This document shows, piece after piece, positions 1 through 9,012 of a stretch of DNA of 64,000 nucleotides (within the stretch, counting starts at the first letter, position 1; every line of letters starts with the position of its first letter). The stretch covers positions 1,364,001 to 1,428,000 of the forward strand of contig NZ_OY781106.1 of NCBI RefSeq assembly GCF_963676475.1, read 5' to 3'. A program made the position numbers and the translations under genes. The notes beneath the pieces are model-generated. The model was not told the origin of the DNA. It was given only the letters and a program-made list of their open reading frames with translations, and did not search any database. The stretch comes from an uncultured Celeribacter sp. Lineage in GTDB: Bacteria > Pseudomonadota > Alphaproteobacteria > Rhodobacterales > Rhodobacteraceae.

Positions 1-2
1 GA

Positions 3-2027
3 GCAGCACGGGATGACGAACAGGTCGATTACGCGGTCACCGGCCCGGTTCTCGAAAAGCTCGACAAACTCGTGGGCCTCGAAGAGGAAGAGGAGGAAGT
101 CCTCGACTTCACACCTGCAACCCTGTCGCTGGATTTTGGCGACGGTGGTGGCTTGCCTGACCTGCCGGATCTCCCCGACCTGAGCGCGCTGCCCGCCGCA
201 GATCCGTCGGAGGACAATCTGCCGTCTCTGGAACTGCCTGCAGACATGCCTGGCCCTGTCGCAGAAGCGGCTACGGAAAGCACCGCGAAAGGTTTCACAG
301 TCCATTTCAAACCAGAGAACGCGCTCTATGCGTCTGGCAATGAACCCCTCTACCTGTTCCGCGCCCTGCGGGATCTCGGCGACATTTCGGTCACCTGCCA
401 CTGTGGCGACCTGCCGGACCTCGATCAGCTCGATCCGGACACAGGTCATCTGTCCTGGAATCTGACCGTTCACACCGAAGAAGCGGAACAAGCGGTGCGT
501 GAAGTCTTCGAGTTCGTCGACGGACTTTGTGTGCTGGAAATCAAACCTCTCACCGGCGGCGGCGCCATGGTCGCTCCTGCTCCTGCACCGGCGCACGTCG
601 TTGAGCAAGCTGTCGAAATCGCGGCCCCCGAAGCGGCACCGCTTGCAGCCCCTCAAAAGCCCCAAGTATCGAGCGAAGCAGCCCCCGCGCCCACTCCAAA
701 GCCAGCACCTGTTGCAAAGCTCCCTGTCGACTCTGATGACGACACGATAGACGCAGCTCCGAAAGACGAGAAAACCGCGCCCTCCGTTCCAGCCAAAGCC
801 ACCGGTACACCGACGCAACCTCGGGCAACTGTCCGCGTTGACCTGGAACGGATCGATCGTCTCGTGAACCTTGTTGGAGAGCTGGTGATCAATCAGGCCA
901 TGCTGAGCCAATCCGTCACAGAGGCGGGCCTGCCGCCCAACTCTCCGGTCTCGACAGGCCTCGAAGAATTTCTACAACTGACCCGTGACATTCAGGAATC
1001 GGTGATGATGATCCGCGCACAGCCGATCAAATCCCTGTTCCAACGCATGGGCCGCATCGTCCGGGAATCTTCGGCCTCAGTTGGCAAGGAAGTCCGCCTT
1101 CACACGGATGGTGAAAACACCGAAGTCGACAAAACCGTTATCGAACGGCTTGCCGACCCGCTGACCCATATGATCCGAAACGCGGTCGACCATGGTTTGG
1201 AAAGTACTGAAAAACGCCTCGAAAGCGGTAAGAGCAGAGAAGGTCATGTCACCTTAACCGCGCAACACCGCTCCGGTCGCATCGTGATCGAAGTGAGCGA
1301 CGATGGCGCAGGCATCAATCGCGAGCGTGTCAAGCAAAAGGCCATCGAAAAGGAATTGATTCCCGCAGACGCCCAGCTGAGTGACAGTGACATCGACAAC
1401 TTGTTGTTCTTGCCCGGTTTTTCGACGGCTGCCGAAATTTCCAACCTGTCCGGTCGCGGCGTTGGGATGGATGTGGTCAAAAGCTCGATCCAGGCTCTTG
1501 GCGGTCGCATCAGCATCACTTCGCATGAGGGCAAAGGCACCACCTTCTCGATCTCCCTGCCTCTGACCCTTGCCGTTCTGGACGGGATGGTGGTCCGCGT
1601 GGCCGATGAGACCCTCGTTGTGCCGCTCAATGCCATCCTTGAGACCCTCACATTGACCGATGACGATCTGAAAGCCCTCGGGCCGGAAACCCACGTCGTT
1701 CAGATTCGGGGCGGCTTCGTTCCCCTCCTCGATCTTGGCGCAGAGCTTGGCTACCGCAAACCGCAAGACAGCTATGTTGGCGGCATCGTCCTTCTGATCG
1801 GTCAGGAAGACGGAAACCGGGCCGCTCTCGCCGTCGATGCTATCGAAGATCAACGCCAGGTCGTCATCAAAGGCCTGGAAGGCAGCTATGGACGTGTCCC
1901 AGGTATTGCCGCCGCGACCATTCTGGGCGACGGGCAAATCGCCCTCATTCTCGATCCGACCGATCTGGTGGGTCAGGCTTCCGGGCGGACACGTGTCCGC
2001 ACGCCACAACAAGCACTCGTAGGATAA
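3..2027 (+). CDS. cheA: Chemotaxis histidine kinase CheA (5' end outside window)
   Basis: The reading frame is open from the first bases of the window, so the start and the phosphotransfer (Hpt) domain lie upstream. What is visible is a P2-like domain (about nt 290-550), a long Ala/Pro-rich linker (550-820), the P3 dimerisation helices (RIDRLVNLVGELVINQ, about 845-900), the HATPase core with N box HMIRNAVDHG, G1 DDGAGIN and G2 GRGVGMDVV, and a C-terminal CheW-like regulatory domain. CheA autophosphorylates in response to chemoreceptor signals and passes phosphate to CheY and CheB. It is the first visible gene of a tight che operon; cheW starts 4 bases after its stop. Confidence 0.96.
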   Translation, partial: AARDDEQVDYAVTGPVLEKLDKLVGLEEEEEEVLDFTPATLSLDFGDGGGLPDLPDLPDLSALPAADPSEDNLPSLELPADMPGPVAEAATESTAKGFTVHFKPENALYASGNEPLYLFRALRDLGDISVTCHCGDLPDLDQLDPDTGHLSWNLTVHTEEAEQAVREVFEFVDGLCVLEIKPLTGGGAMVAPAPAPAHVVEQAVEIAAPEAAPLAAPQKPQVSSEAAPAPTPKPAPVAKLPVDSDDDTIDAAPKDEKTAPSVPAKATGTPTQPRATVRVDLERIDRLVNLVGELVINQAMLSQSVTEAGLPPNSPVSTGLEEFLQLTRDIQESVMMIRAQPIKSLFQRMGRIVRESSASVGKEVRLHTDGENTEVDKTVIERLADPLTHMIRNAVDHGLESTEKRLESGKSREGHVTLTAQHRSGRIVIEVSDDGAGINRERVKQKAIEKELIPADAQLSDSDIDNLLFLPGFSTAAEISNLSGRGVGMDVVKSSIQALGGRISITSHEGKGTTFSISLPLTLAVLDGMVVRVADETLVVPLNAILETLTLTDDDLKALGPETHVVQIRGGFVPLLDLGAELGYRKPQDSYVGGIVLLIGQEDGNRAALAVDAIEDQRQVVIKGLEGSYGRVPGIAAATILGDGQIALILDPTDLVGQASGRTRVRTPQQALVG

Positions 2028-2031
2028 GACC

Positions 2032-2499
2032 ATGACTGACAACGAAAAACAGACCGATTCCACCTCGATCGAACTCTTGTCCTTCCGCGTCGGCGGCCAG
2101 GATTATTCCGTAGACATCATGTCCGTTCGAGAAATTCGCGGCTCTGCGAAAGCCACCTCCCTGCCTCATGCGCCCTTTTTCGTCAAAGGTGTCATCAATT
2201 TGCGCGGCACTGTGCTTCCGATCATTGATCTCTCGGCGAGGCTTGGCCTTCAGACCGGAGAAGATACTGAGCGCAACGTGATCATTGTTGTCGATCTTGG
2301 TGAACGCACCGCAGGCCTCATGGTCGACGCCGTCTCCGACATTCTCGCCATTCCCTCAGAAGAAATGCAACCCCCGCCCGATCTGGCGGCCGACGAAGCC
2401 AGAACGTTTGTTTCTGCTCTGACGATTGTTGATGGTCGCATGATCCGCATTCTGGACCTCGAAGCCGTCATGCCCCCGCAGGGCGAGGAGGTCGCTTGA
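2032..2499 (+). CDS. cheW: Chemotaxis coupling protein CheW
   Basis: A 155-residue single-domain CheW-like protein, the usual length for the family. It contains the motifs LSFRVGGQDYSVDIMSVREI near the N terminus and VKGVINLRGTVLPIIDL, which match the receptor- and CheA-binding beta barrels of CheW. It bridges chemoreceptors and CheA at the membrane-bound array. It sits between cheA and cheR, and its stop codon overlaps the cheR start. Confidence 0.96.
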   Translation: MTDNEKQTDSTSIELLSFRVGGQDYSVDIMSVREIRGSAKATSLPHAPFFVKGVINLRGTVLPIIDLSARLGLQTGEDTERNVIIVVDLGERTAGLMVDAVSDILAIPSEEMQPPPDLAADEARTFVSALTIVDGRMIRILDLEAVMPPQGEEVA

Positions 2500-3413
2500 G
2501 CGAACTATCCCCCATCAACGGCCGCCCCAAAATGGCCAGCGCCATCTCCGACCGCGCCTTTTCACGCATTGCTGCCATAGCGGCGCGTGAAGCCGGGATC
2601 GTTCTGGCTGCGTCCAAAGTATCCATGGTCAAGTCTCGACTGACACGACGCCTTCGTGCGCTAAAAATGTCCAGCTTCGACGATTATCTTGATTTTCTGG
2701 AAGCTTCAGGAGACCGCGCAGAAATGAACAACTTCATTTCTGCTCTCACGACAAACGTGTCGCATTTCTTTCGGGAAAATCATCACTTTGAATATCTGGA
2801 AAGCACGATCCTTCCTGCGTTGAAACAAAAGCTGGCGAACGGTGGAAAAGTCAGGATTTGGTCAGCGGGCTGTTCAAACGGTCAGGAACCCTATTCAATC
2901 GCGATGACGCTTCTGAAAGCTGCGCCTGAGTTGGCCCAGAAAGACGTGAAAATTCTGGCAACAGACATTGATCCCGAAGTGCTGGCCCGAGCCCAAAGTG
3001 GTCAATACTTCGGATCTCTGACGACAGGATTAACAGACCAGACAATTGCAGCTTTTTTCACGAAGAGCCACCAGGATGGTGAAGACACTCTGACAGTGAA
3101 TCCCAATGTTCGGCACATGGTCTCCTTTCGGCAACTCAATCTTCATGCCGATTGGCCCATGAAGGGAAAATTTGACGCGATCTTCTGCCGAAATGTCGTC
3201 ATCTATTTTGATGAAGAAACGCAGATCCGATTGTATCAGCGCTATGCCAACATCCTAGAACCGGGAGGGTGGTTGATGCTTGGGCACTCGGAACGGCTCA
3301 ACGATAGTGTCGCTTCGCTGTTCGAAAGCGCGGGCGTCACGACCTATAAAACAAAACAAAACACCTCGTCACCCGCACCGATAGGTGCGCATGAAAGTAA
3401 AGGACCAGTCTGA
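2496..3413 (+). CDS. cheR: Chemoreceptor glutamate methyltransferase CheR
   Basis: A 305-residue SAM-dependent methyltransferase that methylates receptor glutamates for adaptation. It shows the helical N-terminal domain, NVSHFFRENHHFEYLE, the SAM-binding motif IWSAGCSNGQEPYSIAM, the acidic ATDIDPEVL motif and FCRNVVIYFD typical of CheR. The chosen start is TTG at 2496, overlapping the cheW stop (TTGA), with a GGAGG sequence about 7 bases upstream. An ATG 12 codons further in is the alternative. The partner methylesterase gene cheB is not in this window. Confidence 0.95.
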   Translation: MSELSPINGRPKMASAISDRAFSRIAAIAAREAGIVLAASKVSMVKSRLTRRLRALKMSSFDDYLDFLEASGDRAEMNNFISALTTNVSHFFRENHHFEYLESTILPALKQKLANGGKVRIWSAGCSNGQEPYSIAMTLLKAAPELAQKDVKILATDIDPEVLARAQSGQYFGSLTTGLTDQTIAAFFTKSHQDGEDTLTVNPNVRHMVSFRQLNLHADWPMKGKFDAIFCRNVVIYFDEETQIRLYQRYANILEPGGWLMLGHSERLNDSVASLFESAGVTTYKTKQNTSSPAPIGAHESKGPV

Positions 3414-3799
3414 TGGCACTCAGAGATCAACTCCGTGTCATGGTCGTTGATGATATGTCCACAAGCCGCGGACTTATCACAAACGCTTTGGATTCATATG
3501 GCATTCGGAACGTCGCAAGCGCGGCGGACGGACCATCAGCTCTTCAAAAGCTAGCAGCGTACCCCGTGCACCTTGTCATTTCGGATTACAACATGCCGGG
3601 TATGGATGGGCTGCAGCTTCTGCATGCGTTGCGGTCCAATGGACCGACTCGTGGTGTCGGGTTTCTCTTGATCACCGGACGGGCCGATCGGGAAATCATC
3701 GACATGGGAAAACGCCTCGGCATGAACAACTTTCTCAAGAAACCATTCGACCCGGCAGGACTCCGCGGTGCCATCGAAGCAATTGTAGGCAAACTCTGA
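3413..3799 (+). CDS. cheY: CheY-like single-domain response regulator
   Basis: A 128-residue receiver domain with no output domain. It has the acidic pair in VMVVDDMSTS, the phosphoacceptor Asp in VISDYNMPGMDG, a Thr in LLITGRA and the conserved Lys in FLKKPFDP. Its position directly after cheR with an overlapping start (ATGG across TGA) fits a CheY that carries the signal from CheA to the flagellar motor, or a phosphate-sink CheY. The sequence alone does not separate these two roles. Confidence 0.9.
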   Translation: MALRDQLRVMVVDDMSTSRGLITNALDSYGIRNVASAADGPSALQKLAAYPVHLVISDYNMPGMDGLQLLHALRSNGPTRGVGFLLITGRADREIIDMGKRLGMNNFLKKPFDPAGLRGAIEAIVGKL

Positions 3800-4200
3800 T
3801 GAAGGCTTTTGCTGAACACTCCCCGCCAGAAAACGGCGCCAATGCGCCTGCAGTCATCCCGCTTGGAACGTTGAACAAGCGCATCCAGGATGAAATGGTT
3901 GCTCTGGTCATCCTTGCGGCAGAGGTTCAGATTGCTTTGGGACCGACCCTTGCCGAAGCAAAGTCGCTTTCACCTGCAGTACAACGCAGCCTGCAAGCGA
4001 TTGACCGCCTGCACCAAACCATCGACGACTTGCAACGCGTCATGGGGCACTTGGCGGCACAGTCAGAAAACGCTTCGGTCCAGATTGATCCCTTGAGTGA
4101 AGTCATCCGGCTCAGACACCTGGCACATAAGCTGTTCGACAATATCGACGCCCCTTTTGCCTTGTCGGAGGATGACTCCGGCGAAATCGCTTGGTTTTGA
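3799..4200 (+). CDS. Small helical protein at the end of the che operon, function unknown
   Basis: A 133-residue soluble protein with no motif I recognise. It is mostly predicted helix (residues about 25-110, with regularly spaced Leu/Ile/Ala) and ends in an acidic tail. The start overlaps the stop of the receiver gene (ATGA), so it is translationally coupled to the chemotaxis operon. The position suggests a chemotaxis accessory role, such as a phosphatase or adaptor of CheY, but no CheZ, CheX or CheC signature is visible and this is inference only. Confidence 0.75.
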   Translation: MKAFAEHSPPENGANAPAVIPLGTLNKRIQDEMVALVILAAEVQIALGPTLAEAKSLSPAVQRSLQAIDRLHQTIDDLQRVMGHLAAQSENASVQIDPLSEVIRLRHLAHKLFDNIDAPFALSEDDSGEIAWF

Positions 4201-4856
4201 GACCAAGGCTACATTTTCGGGAAGAGGCCATCACCGAGGGCATCATACTGGCGCAGCCACAGTGCGTGATATTTTAGCCCAATGTCATGCCGGCAAACTG
4301 CCGCCTGCCCTGTTTTAGAATTGGGCTGCCCAGCCTGTCGATCCGTGTCTTTCAACAGGATCTGTTTACGGGTGACATCGCCCCCTCCCCGCAGAACGGA
4401 GCAGCGCAGAATGGAACAGGTGGGAGGCTTTCAAAACACATTCTAAAGCACGCACTGCGTGCGCCTGCCACGCGTCGCAACATCAATGCTCACCTGCTGA
4501 TACAGATCAGCCGGTAACCACTCTTCTCGCCTCTCGTTTCTGTCCCGAAGCTCAGGACAAGGCGTCCCGGGCCACCAAAATCAGTGGAGCCTTCATACGT
4601 CGAAATATTCCCAAAAGTGAATATTTAACGATAAAAATCAGAGACTTCAGATCATCGACACACACGCTGCCGTGATCGCGCATCAACTCAGCGTGAAAAA
4701 ATGGTGAAATACACTGAGAATGCTGCGCTGCGTCAATGCGTCGCGCTTGAGACTCGGCGCCGAGAGGCGTAGCCCCTGCATCACAAACTCATGGTCGGCG
4801 TGTCGGCGACCAACAAGAGCCGCCGGGACTGCCGGACAATAATAAAGGCACGCACA
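4201..4856. other. 656-bp non-coding region between the che and cyo operons
   Basis: No convincing gene was found here; short open frames have no ribosome-binding site and no family resemblance. The right part (about 4590-4670) is clearly more AT-rich than the surroundings and is the likely place for the cyo promoter. Confidence 0.6.
4603..4626. promoter_or_regulatory. Perfect inverted repeat upstream of cyoA, possible operator
   Basis: AAATATTC, an 8-base spacer and GAATATTT form a perfect palindrome in the AT-rich segment about 230 bases before the cyoA start. The spacing would suit a dimeric regulator. The sequence does not match the FNR box, and the regulator is unknown. Confidence 0.35.
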
Positions 4857-5933
4857 TTGCTTAGACTCAGGACCCTCCTGCTGGCCCTCGCCGGCGCTAT
4901 TGCGCTGTCCGGGTGTCAGTACCATGTACTTTCGCCACAGGGATGGGTGGGCGATCAACAGCGCAATCTGTTGATCATCTCGACCCTCCTCATGCTCATC
5001 GTCATCATCCCCGTTCTGGTGATGGCGGTCTATTTCCCGCTGAAATACCGCGCCGATCGCGAGGACACCTCCGATTACGATCCGACCTTCGAACATTCCA
5101 ACAAGATCGAAGTCGCGATCTGGGGTGTGCCGATCCTGATCATCGTCGCGCTCGGCTGGTTCACCTATGTGTACACGCACCGCCTGGACCCCTATCGCCC
5201 GCTCGATCACCTCGAAGCTGGCGACCCGATCGAGGTTCAGGCCGTATCGCTCGACTGGAAATGGCTGTTCATCTACCCGGAATTCGGTGTCGCGTCGGTC
5301 AATGAGCTGGCGATCCCGGAAGGCCGTCCGGTGAATTTCTCGCTGACGTCGTCGACCGTGATGAACACGCTGTCGATCCCGGCGCTTGGCGGCATGGTCT
5401 ACTCCATGACCGGCATGGAGACGAAACTGCACCTGATCGCGGATGAGACCGGCACTTTCCCGGGCCGTTCGGCGCATTATTCGGGTCCGGGGTTCTCGCA
5501 TATGACCTTCGACACGCTGTCGATGACGGACGAGGATTTCAACGCTTGGGTCGCAGAGATCAAAGCCGACGGTCCCACGCTGGACCGCGCGAGCTATCTC
5601 GAACTTGAGAAACCGACCATCGACGAGCCCGTGCACAGCTACGCCTCGGTCGAGGATGGTCTGTTCCGCCGCATCGTCGAAATGTGCGTCGAAGACGGCA
5701 AGGTCTGCATGGGCCACATGATGATGCAAGACGAATGGGGCGGTGGCGGCCTTGAGGGCATTCCGCACGCGAATGCCTATAGCTACGACCGCGCCCGCAC
5801 CATCGACGGTTTCGGCAATCTGATCGAGCTGCCCGATGTTGAAGTGGAGGCTTTCCACGAAGCCTTCTGGAATGACCCCGACGCAATCTGTCGCCCGGAT
5901 TTCGGTTTCGCGGAGAATAAAGACAATGGCTAA
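4857..5933 (+). CDS. cyoA: Cytochrome bo3-type ubiquinol oxidase subunit II
   Basis: Membrane-anchored subunit of a quinol-oxidising heme-copper oxidase. From the TTG at 4857 the protein is 358 residues and starts with a clean lipoprotein signal (LALAGAIALSGC, lipidated Cys20), preceded by AAAGG about 9 bases upstream. The ATG at 4791 would add 22 residues before the signal and has no Shine-Dalgarno. Two transmembrane helices follow, then the cupredoxin domain. The Cys/His CuA ligands of cytochrome c oxidases are absent in the region after SSTVMNTLSIPALGG, which points to quinol as donor. First gene of cyoABCD; cyoB overlaps its 3' end by 8 bases. Confidence 0.93.
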   Translation: MLRLRTLLLALAGAIALSGCQYHVLSPQGWVGDQQRNLLIISTLLMLIVIIPVLVMAVYFPLKYRADREDTSDYDPTFEHSNKIEVAIWGVPILIIVALGWFTYVYTHRLDPYRPLDHLEAGDPIEVQAVSLDWKWLFIYPEFGVASVNELAIPEGRPVNFSLTSSTVMNTLSIPALGGMVYSMTGMETKLHLIADETGTFPGRSAHYSGPGFSHMTFDTLSMTDEDFNAWVAEIKADGPTLDRASYLELEKPTIDEPVHSYASVEDGLFRRIVEMCVEDGKVCMGHMMMQDEWGGGGLEGIPHANAYSYDRARTIDGFGNLIELPDVEVEAFHEAFWNDPDAICRPDFGFAENKDNG

Positions 5934-7917
5934 CGCACAACCGGCGGAAACCTTTTCGCCCATCTTCGGACGTTTGACGTTCGAGTGGATTCCGATCCAC
6001 GAACCCATCCTCGTCGCGACCTTCGCGGGCGTCGCCCTGGGCGGCCTCGCGGTCCTCGCGCTTATGACCTATTTCAAACTCTGGGGCCCGTTGTGGCGCG
6101 ACTGGATCGTCTCCGTCGACCACAAGAAAATCGGCATCATGTATATGGTGTTGGGCTTTGTCATGATGATCCGCGGCTTTGCCGACGCGCTGATGATGCG
6201 CGCGCAACAGGCGATGGCCGCTGGCGGATCAGAGGGCTGGTTGCCGCCGCACCACTATGACCAGGTGTTCACCGCCCACGGCGTGATCATGATATTCTTC
6301 GTGGCGATGCCCTTCGTCACCGGCATCATGAACTACGTCATGCCGATGCAGATCGGTGCGCGCGACGTGGCCTTCCCGTTCCTCAACAACTTCTCCTTCT
6401 GGATGACGGTGTCGGGCGCGCTTTTGGTCAATGTCTCGCTCTTTATCGGTGAGTTTGCACGCGTCGGCTGGCTGGCCTTCCCGCCCTTGTCGGGATCGAG
6501 TTATTCGACCGGACCGGGGATGGATTACTACCTCTGGGCGCTGCAGATCGCGGGGGTCGGCACCACGCTCTCGGGCATCAACCTGATCGCCACGGTGATC
6601 AAGATGCGTGCGCCGGGCATGAAGCTCATGGACATGCCGATCTTCACCTGGACCGCGCTGATCACCAACGTGCTGATCGTCGCTGCCTTCCCGGTGCTGA
6701 CCGCCACTCTGGCGCTTCTGACGCTCGACCGTTATGCAGATTTCCACTTCTTCACCAATGACTTCGGTGGGAATGCGATGATGTACATCAACCTGATCTG
6801 GATCTGGGGTCACCCGGAAGTCTACATCCTGATCATCCCTTGCTTTGGTGTCTTCTCGGAGATCGTCTCGACCTTTTCGCGCAAGCCGATCTTTGGCTAC
6901 AAGACGATGGTTTGGGCCACGGCCTGTATCATGGTGCTGTCCTTCGTAGTGTGGTTGCACCACTTCTTCACCATGGGCTCCGGTGCCAATGTGAACACCT
7001 TCTTCGGCATCACCACGATGATCATCGCCGTGCCGACGGGTGTGAAGATTTTCAACTGGCTCTTCACCATGTACAAAGGCAGCGTGCGTCTCGAAGTTCC
7101 GATGCTCTGGACCATTGGCTTCCTCGTCACCTTCACCATCGGTGGGATGACGGGCGTACTTCTGGCCGTACCGCCGGTCGACTTCCAACTGCACAACACG
7201 CTGTTCCTGATCGCGCACTTCCATAACGTGATCATCGGTGGCGTGGTCTTTGCGGCCTATGCGGCGATTGCCTATTGGTGGCCGAAAGCCTTCGGCTTCA
7301 AGATGTCCGACAAATGGGGCAAGCGCAGCTTCTGGTTCTGGTTCACGGGCTTTTATGTCGCCTTCATGCCGCTTTACGCGCTGGGTCTCATGGGCGTCAC
7401 CCGCCGCATGAACTCCTACCCCGATCCGGCCTGGCAGCCCTATTTCATCATCGCAGGCTTCGGCGCGTTGTTGATCCTCATGGGCATCCTCTCGACCTTC
7501 ATGAACTTCTACGTCTCGATCCGCGATCGCAACGAGAACCGTGTCGGCAATGATCCCTGGGATGCGCGCACGCTCGAATGGGCCACGCAATCGCCGCCCG
7601 CGCCCTACAACTTCCCCTTCGATCTGGAAGTACAAGGCCGCGAGGCGTTCTGGACCATGAAGCAACAAGGCTTCAAATGGCCGACGGAAAACTACAAACC
7701 GATCCACATGCCGAAAGGCACGGCGACCGGCGTTGTGCTCTCCGTGCTCGCGATGATCTTTGGCTTTGCCATGGTCTGGTACATCTGGTGGCTCGCCATC
7801 CTGAGCTTTGCCGCCATGGTCGGCATCGGGATCGCGCATACCTTCAACTACAATCGCGATTACTACATCCCCGTCGATGAAGTCGCCGCAACCGAAGCCA
7901 AAGGAGCCGCCGCATGA
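5926..7917 (+). CDS. cyoB: Ubiquinol oxidase subunit I (heme-copper catalytic subunit)
   Basis: 663 residues from the ATG at 5926 (MANAQPAETF), the same length as E. coli CyoB. The open frame extends upstream to 5836, but that part overlaps cyoA. Heme and copper ligands are visible: His in VFTAHGVIMIFF (low-spin heme), IWGHPEVYILIIP with the CuB His and cross-linked Tyr, WLHHFFTMG (two CuB His) and IAHFHNVIIGG (two heme His). It reduces O2 to water and pumps protons across the inner membrane. Start and stop overlap with the neighbouring cyo genes, indicating translational coupling. Confidence 0.97.
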   Translation: MANAQPAETFSPIFGRLTFEWIPIHEPILVATFAGVALGGLAVLALMTYFKLWGPLWRDWIVSVDHKKIGIMYMVLGFVMMIRGFADALMMRAQQAMAAGGSEGWLPPHHYDQVFTAHGVIMIFFVAMPFVTGIMNYVMPMQIGARDVAFPFLNNFSFWMTVSGALLVNVSLFIGEFARVGWLAFPPLSGSSYSTGPGMDYYLWALQIAGVGTTLSGINLIATVIKMRAPGMKLMDMPIFTWTALITNVLIVAAFPVLTATLALLTLDRYADFHFFTNDFGGNAMMYINLIWIWGHPEVYILIIPCFGVFSEIVSTFSRKPIFGYKTMVWATACIMVLSFVVWLHHFFTMGSGANVNTFFGITTMIIAVPTGVKIFNWLFTMYKGSVRLEVPMLWTIGFLVTFTIGGMTGVLLAVPPVDFQLHNTLFLIAHFHNVIIGGVVFAAYAAIAYWWPKAFGFKMSDKWGKRSFWFWFTGFYVAFMPLYALGLMGVTRRMNSYPDPAWQPYFIIAGFGALLILMGILSTFMNFYVSIRDRNENRVGNDPWDARTLEWATQSPPAPYNFPFDLEVQGREAFWTMKQQGFKWPTENYKPIHMPKGTATGVVLSVLAMIFGFAMVWYIWWLAILSFAAMVGIGIAHTFNYNRDYYIPVDEVAATEAKGAAA

Positions 7918-8519
7918 GCCACTCCCAAACTGCAAGCGTGCGCGTCGCAGAGCACGAGGTGCACCACGACAGTCCCACGCCCATCGGGTTCTGGATTTAC
8001 CTGATGAGCGACTGCATCATCTTTGGTGCGCTTTTCGCGACCTATGCCGTCCTCGGCGGCGGGTTCGCGGGCGGGCCGGGGCCGAAGGATCTGTTCGAGC
8101 CCGGGTTCGTCGCCATCGAGACGGCTTTGCTGCTGTTCTCCTCGATCACCTTCGGCCTCGCCATGCTTCAGGCCGACAAGGGCAAACGCGACGGCACGAT
8201 GATGTGGCTGGTGATCACCGGCCTTCTGGGCGCGGGCTTCATCGCGATGGAGCTTTATGAGTTCCGTCACCTGATCCACATCGGCGCGGGTCCGGATCGC
8301 TCGGCCTTCCTGTCGTCCTTCTTTGCGCTCGTGGGCACCCACGGGTTGCACGTGACGGGCGGCCTCATCTGGCTCGTGACGCTCCTGACGCAGATCAAGG
8401 CCCACGGGTTGACCACCGCCAACATGCGTCGCCTCGGCACGCTGTCGATGTTCTGGCACTTCCTCGATCTGATCTGGATCGGCGTGTTTTCCTTTGTCTA
8501 TCTCGTGAGGTTGATCTGA
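7914..8519 (+). CDS. cyoC: Ubiquinol oxidase subunit III
   Basis: 201 residues (E. coli CyoC is 204), with five predicted membrane helices and the subunit III sequences GFWIYLMSDCIIFGALFATYAV and GTHGLHVTGGLIW. It stabilises the catalytic subunit in the inner membrane. Overlaps cyoB by 4 bases (ATGA) and cyoD by 1 base. Confidence 0.95.
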   Translation: MSHSQTASVRVAEHEVHHDSPTPIGFWIYLMSDCIIFGALFATYAVLGGGFAGGPGPKDLFEPGFVAIETALLLFSSITFGLAMLQADKGKRDGTMMWLVITGLLGAGFIAMELYEFRHLIHIGAGPDRSAFLSSFFALVGTHGLHVTGGLIWLVTLLTQIKAHGLTTANMRRLGTLSMFWHFLDLIWIGVFSFVYLVRLI

Positions 8520-8947
8520 TGTCTGCTGATACGCACCCCCACCACGACGCCCCTCACGGTGACCATCACGGTGATCACGGGTCTGGCCACGGGCACGGCA
8601 CCATGGGTCAACTGATGATCGGTTTCGCGCTGGCCGCGATCCTGACCATCATCCCCTTCTACCTCGTCATGGCCGAGGTCGAGATGGACCGCACCACATT
8701 GGTCGGCCTCATCATGGGCCTTGGCGCTGTTCAGATCATCGTGCATTTGAAGTTCTTCCTGCACCTCAACACGAAATCCGAAGAGGGCAGCACCTTCATG
8801 TCCACCATGTTGGCGGTGATCATCCTCGTCATCGTTCTGGCGGGGTCTCTGTGGGTCATGCACAACATGAACGAGAACATGATGCCCGAGCACGAGATGG
8901 ATCAACTGCTCGAAGGGATGGAGAGCCTTCAGTCGCAACAGGGCTAA
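8519..8947 (+). CDS. cyoD: Ubiquinol oxidase subunit IV with His-rich N terminus
   Basis: 142 residues, longer than E. coli CyoD (109). Three predicted membrane helices in the C-terminal 105 residues include ALAAILTIIPFYLVM and QIIVHLKFFLHLN, typical of CyoD. The extra N-terminal 30 residues contain many His residues (HPHHDAPHGDHHGDHGSGHG) and could bind metal. CyoD assists assembly of the copper site in the bo3 oxidase, so a metal role is an attractive inference, but it is unproven. No cyoE (heme O synthase) follows; a SURF1 gene does. Confidence 0.93.
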   Translation: MSADTHPHHDAPHGDHHGDHGSGHGHGTMGQLMIGFALAAILTIIPFYLVMAEVEMDRTTLVGLIMGLGAVQIIVHLKFFLHLNTKSEEGSTFMSTMLAVIILVIVLAGSLWVMHNMNENMMPEHEMDQLLEGMESLQSQQG

Positions 8948-8969
8948 GCTCTCTCACATAAGATCACGC

Positions 8970-8995
8970 ACCGGGGCCCAAGAGGCCCCGGTTTG
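8970..8995 (+). terminator. Strong hairpin between cyoD and the SURF1 gene
   Basis: ACCGGGGCC, a 5-base loop and GGCCCCGGT form a perfect 9-bp GC stem followed by TTT only. It may be a partial terminator or an mRNA-stabilising hairpin that lowers SURF1 expression relative to the oxidase subunits. Confidence 0.5.
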
Positions 8996-9012
8996 CCATC
9001 AAGGACACCGAT

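Noticed and set aside
4287..4517. 76-codon open frame in the che-cyo gap
   Set aside because: No ribosome-binding site, no family resemblance, Arg/Pro-rich composition of a random GC-rich frame.
4791..4856. ATG start for cyoA at 4791
   Set aside because: No Shine-Dalgarno, and it would place 22 charged residues before the lipoprotein signal; the TTG at 4857 has AAAGG and gives a normal signal peptide.
6229..7935. 568-codon open frame on the minus strand
   Set aside because: Antisense to cyoB, charged low-complexity sequence, no ribosome-binding site.
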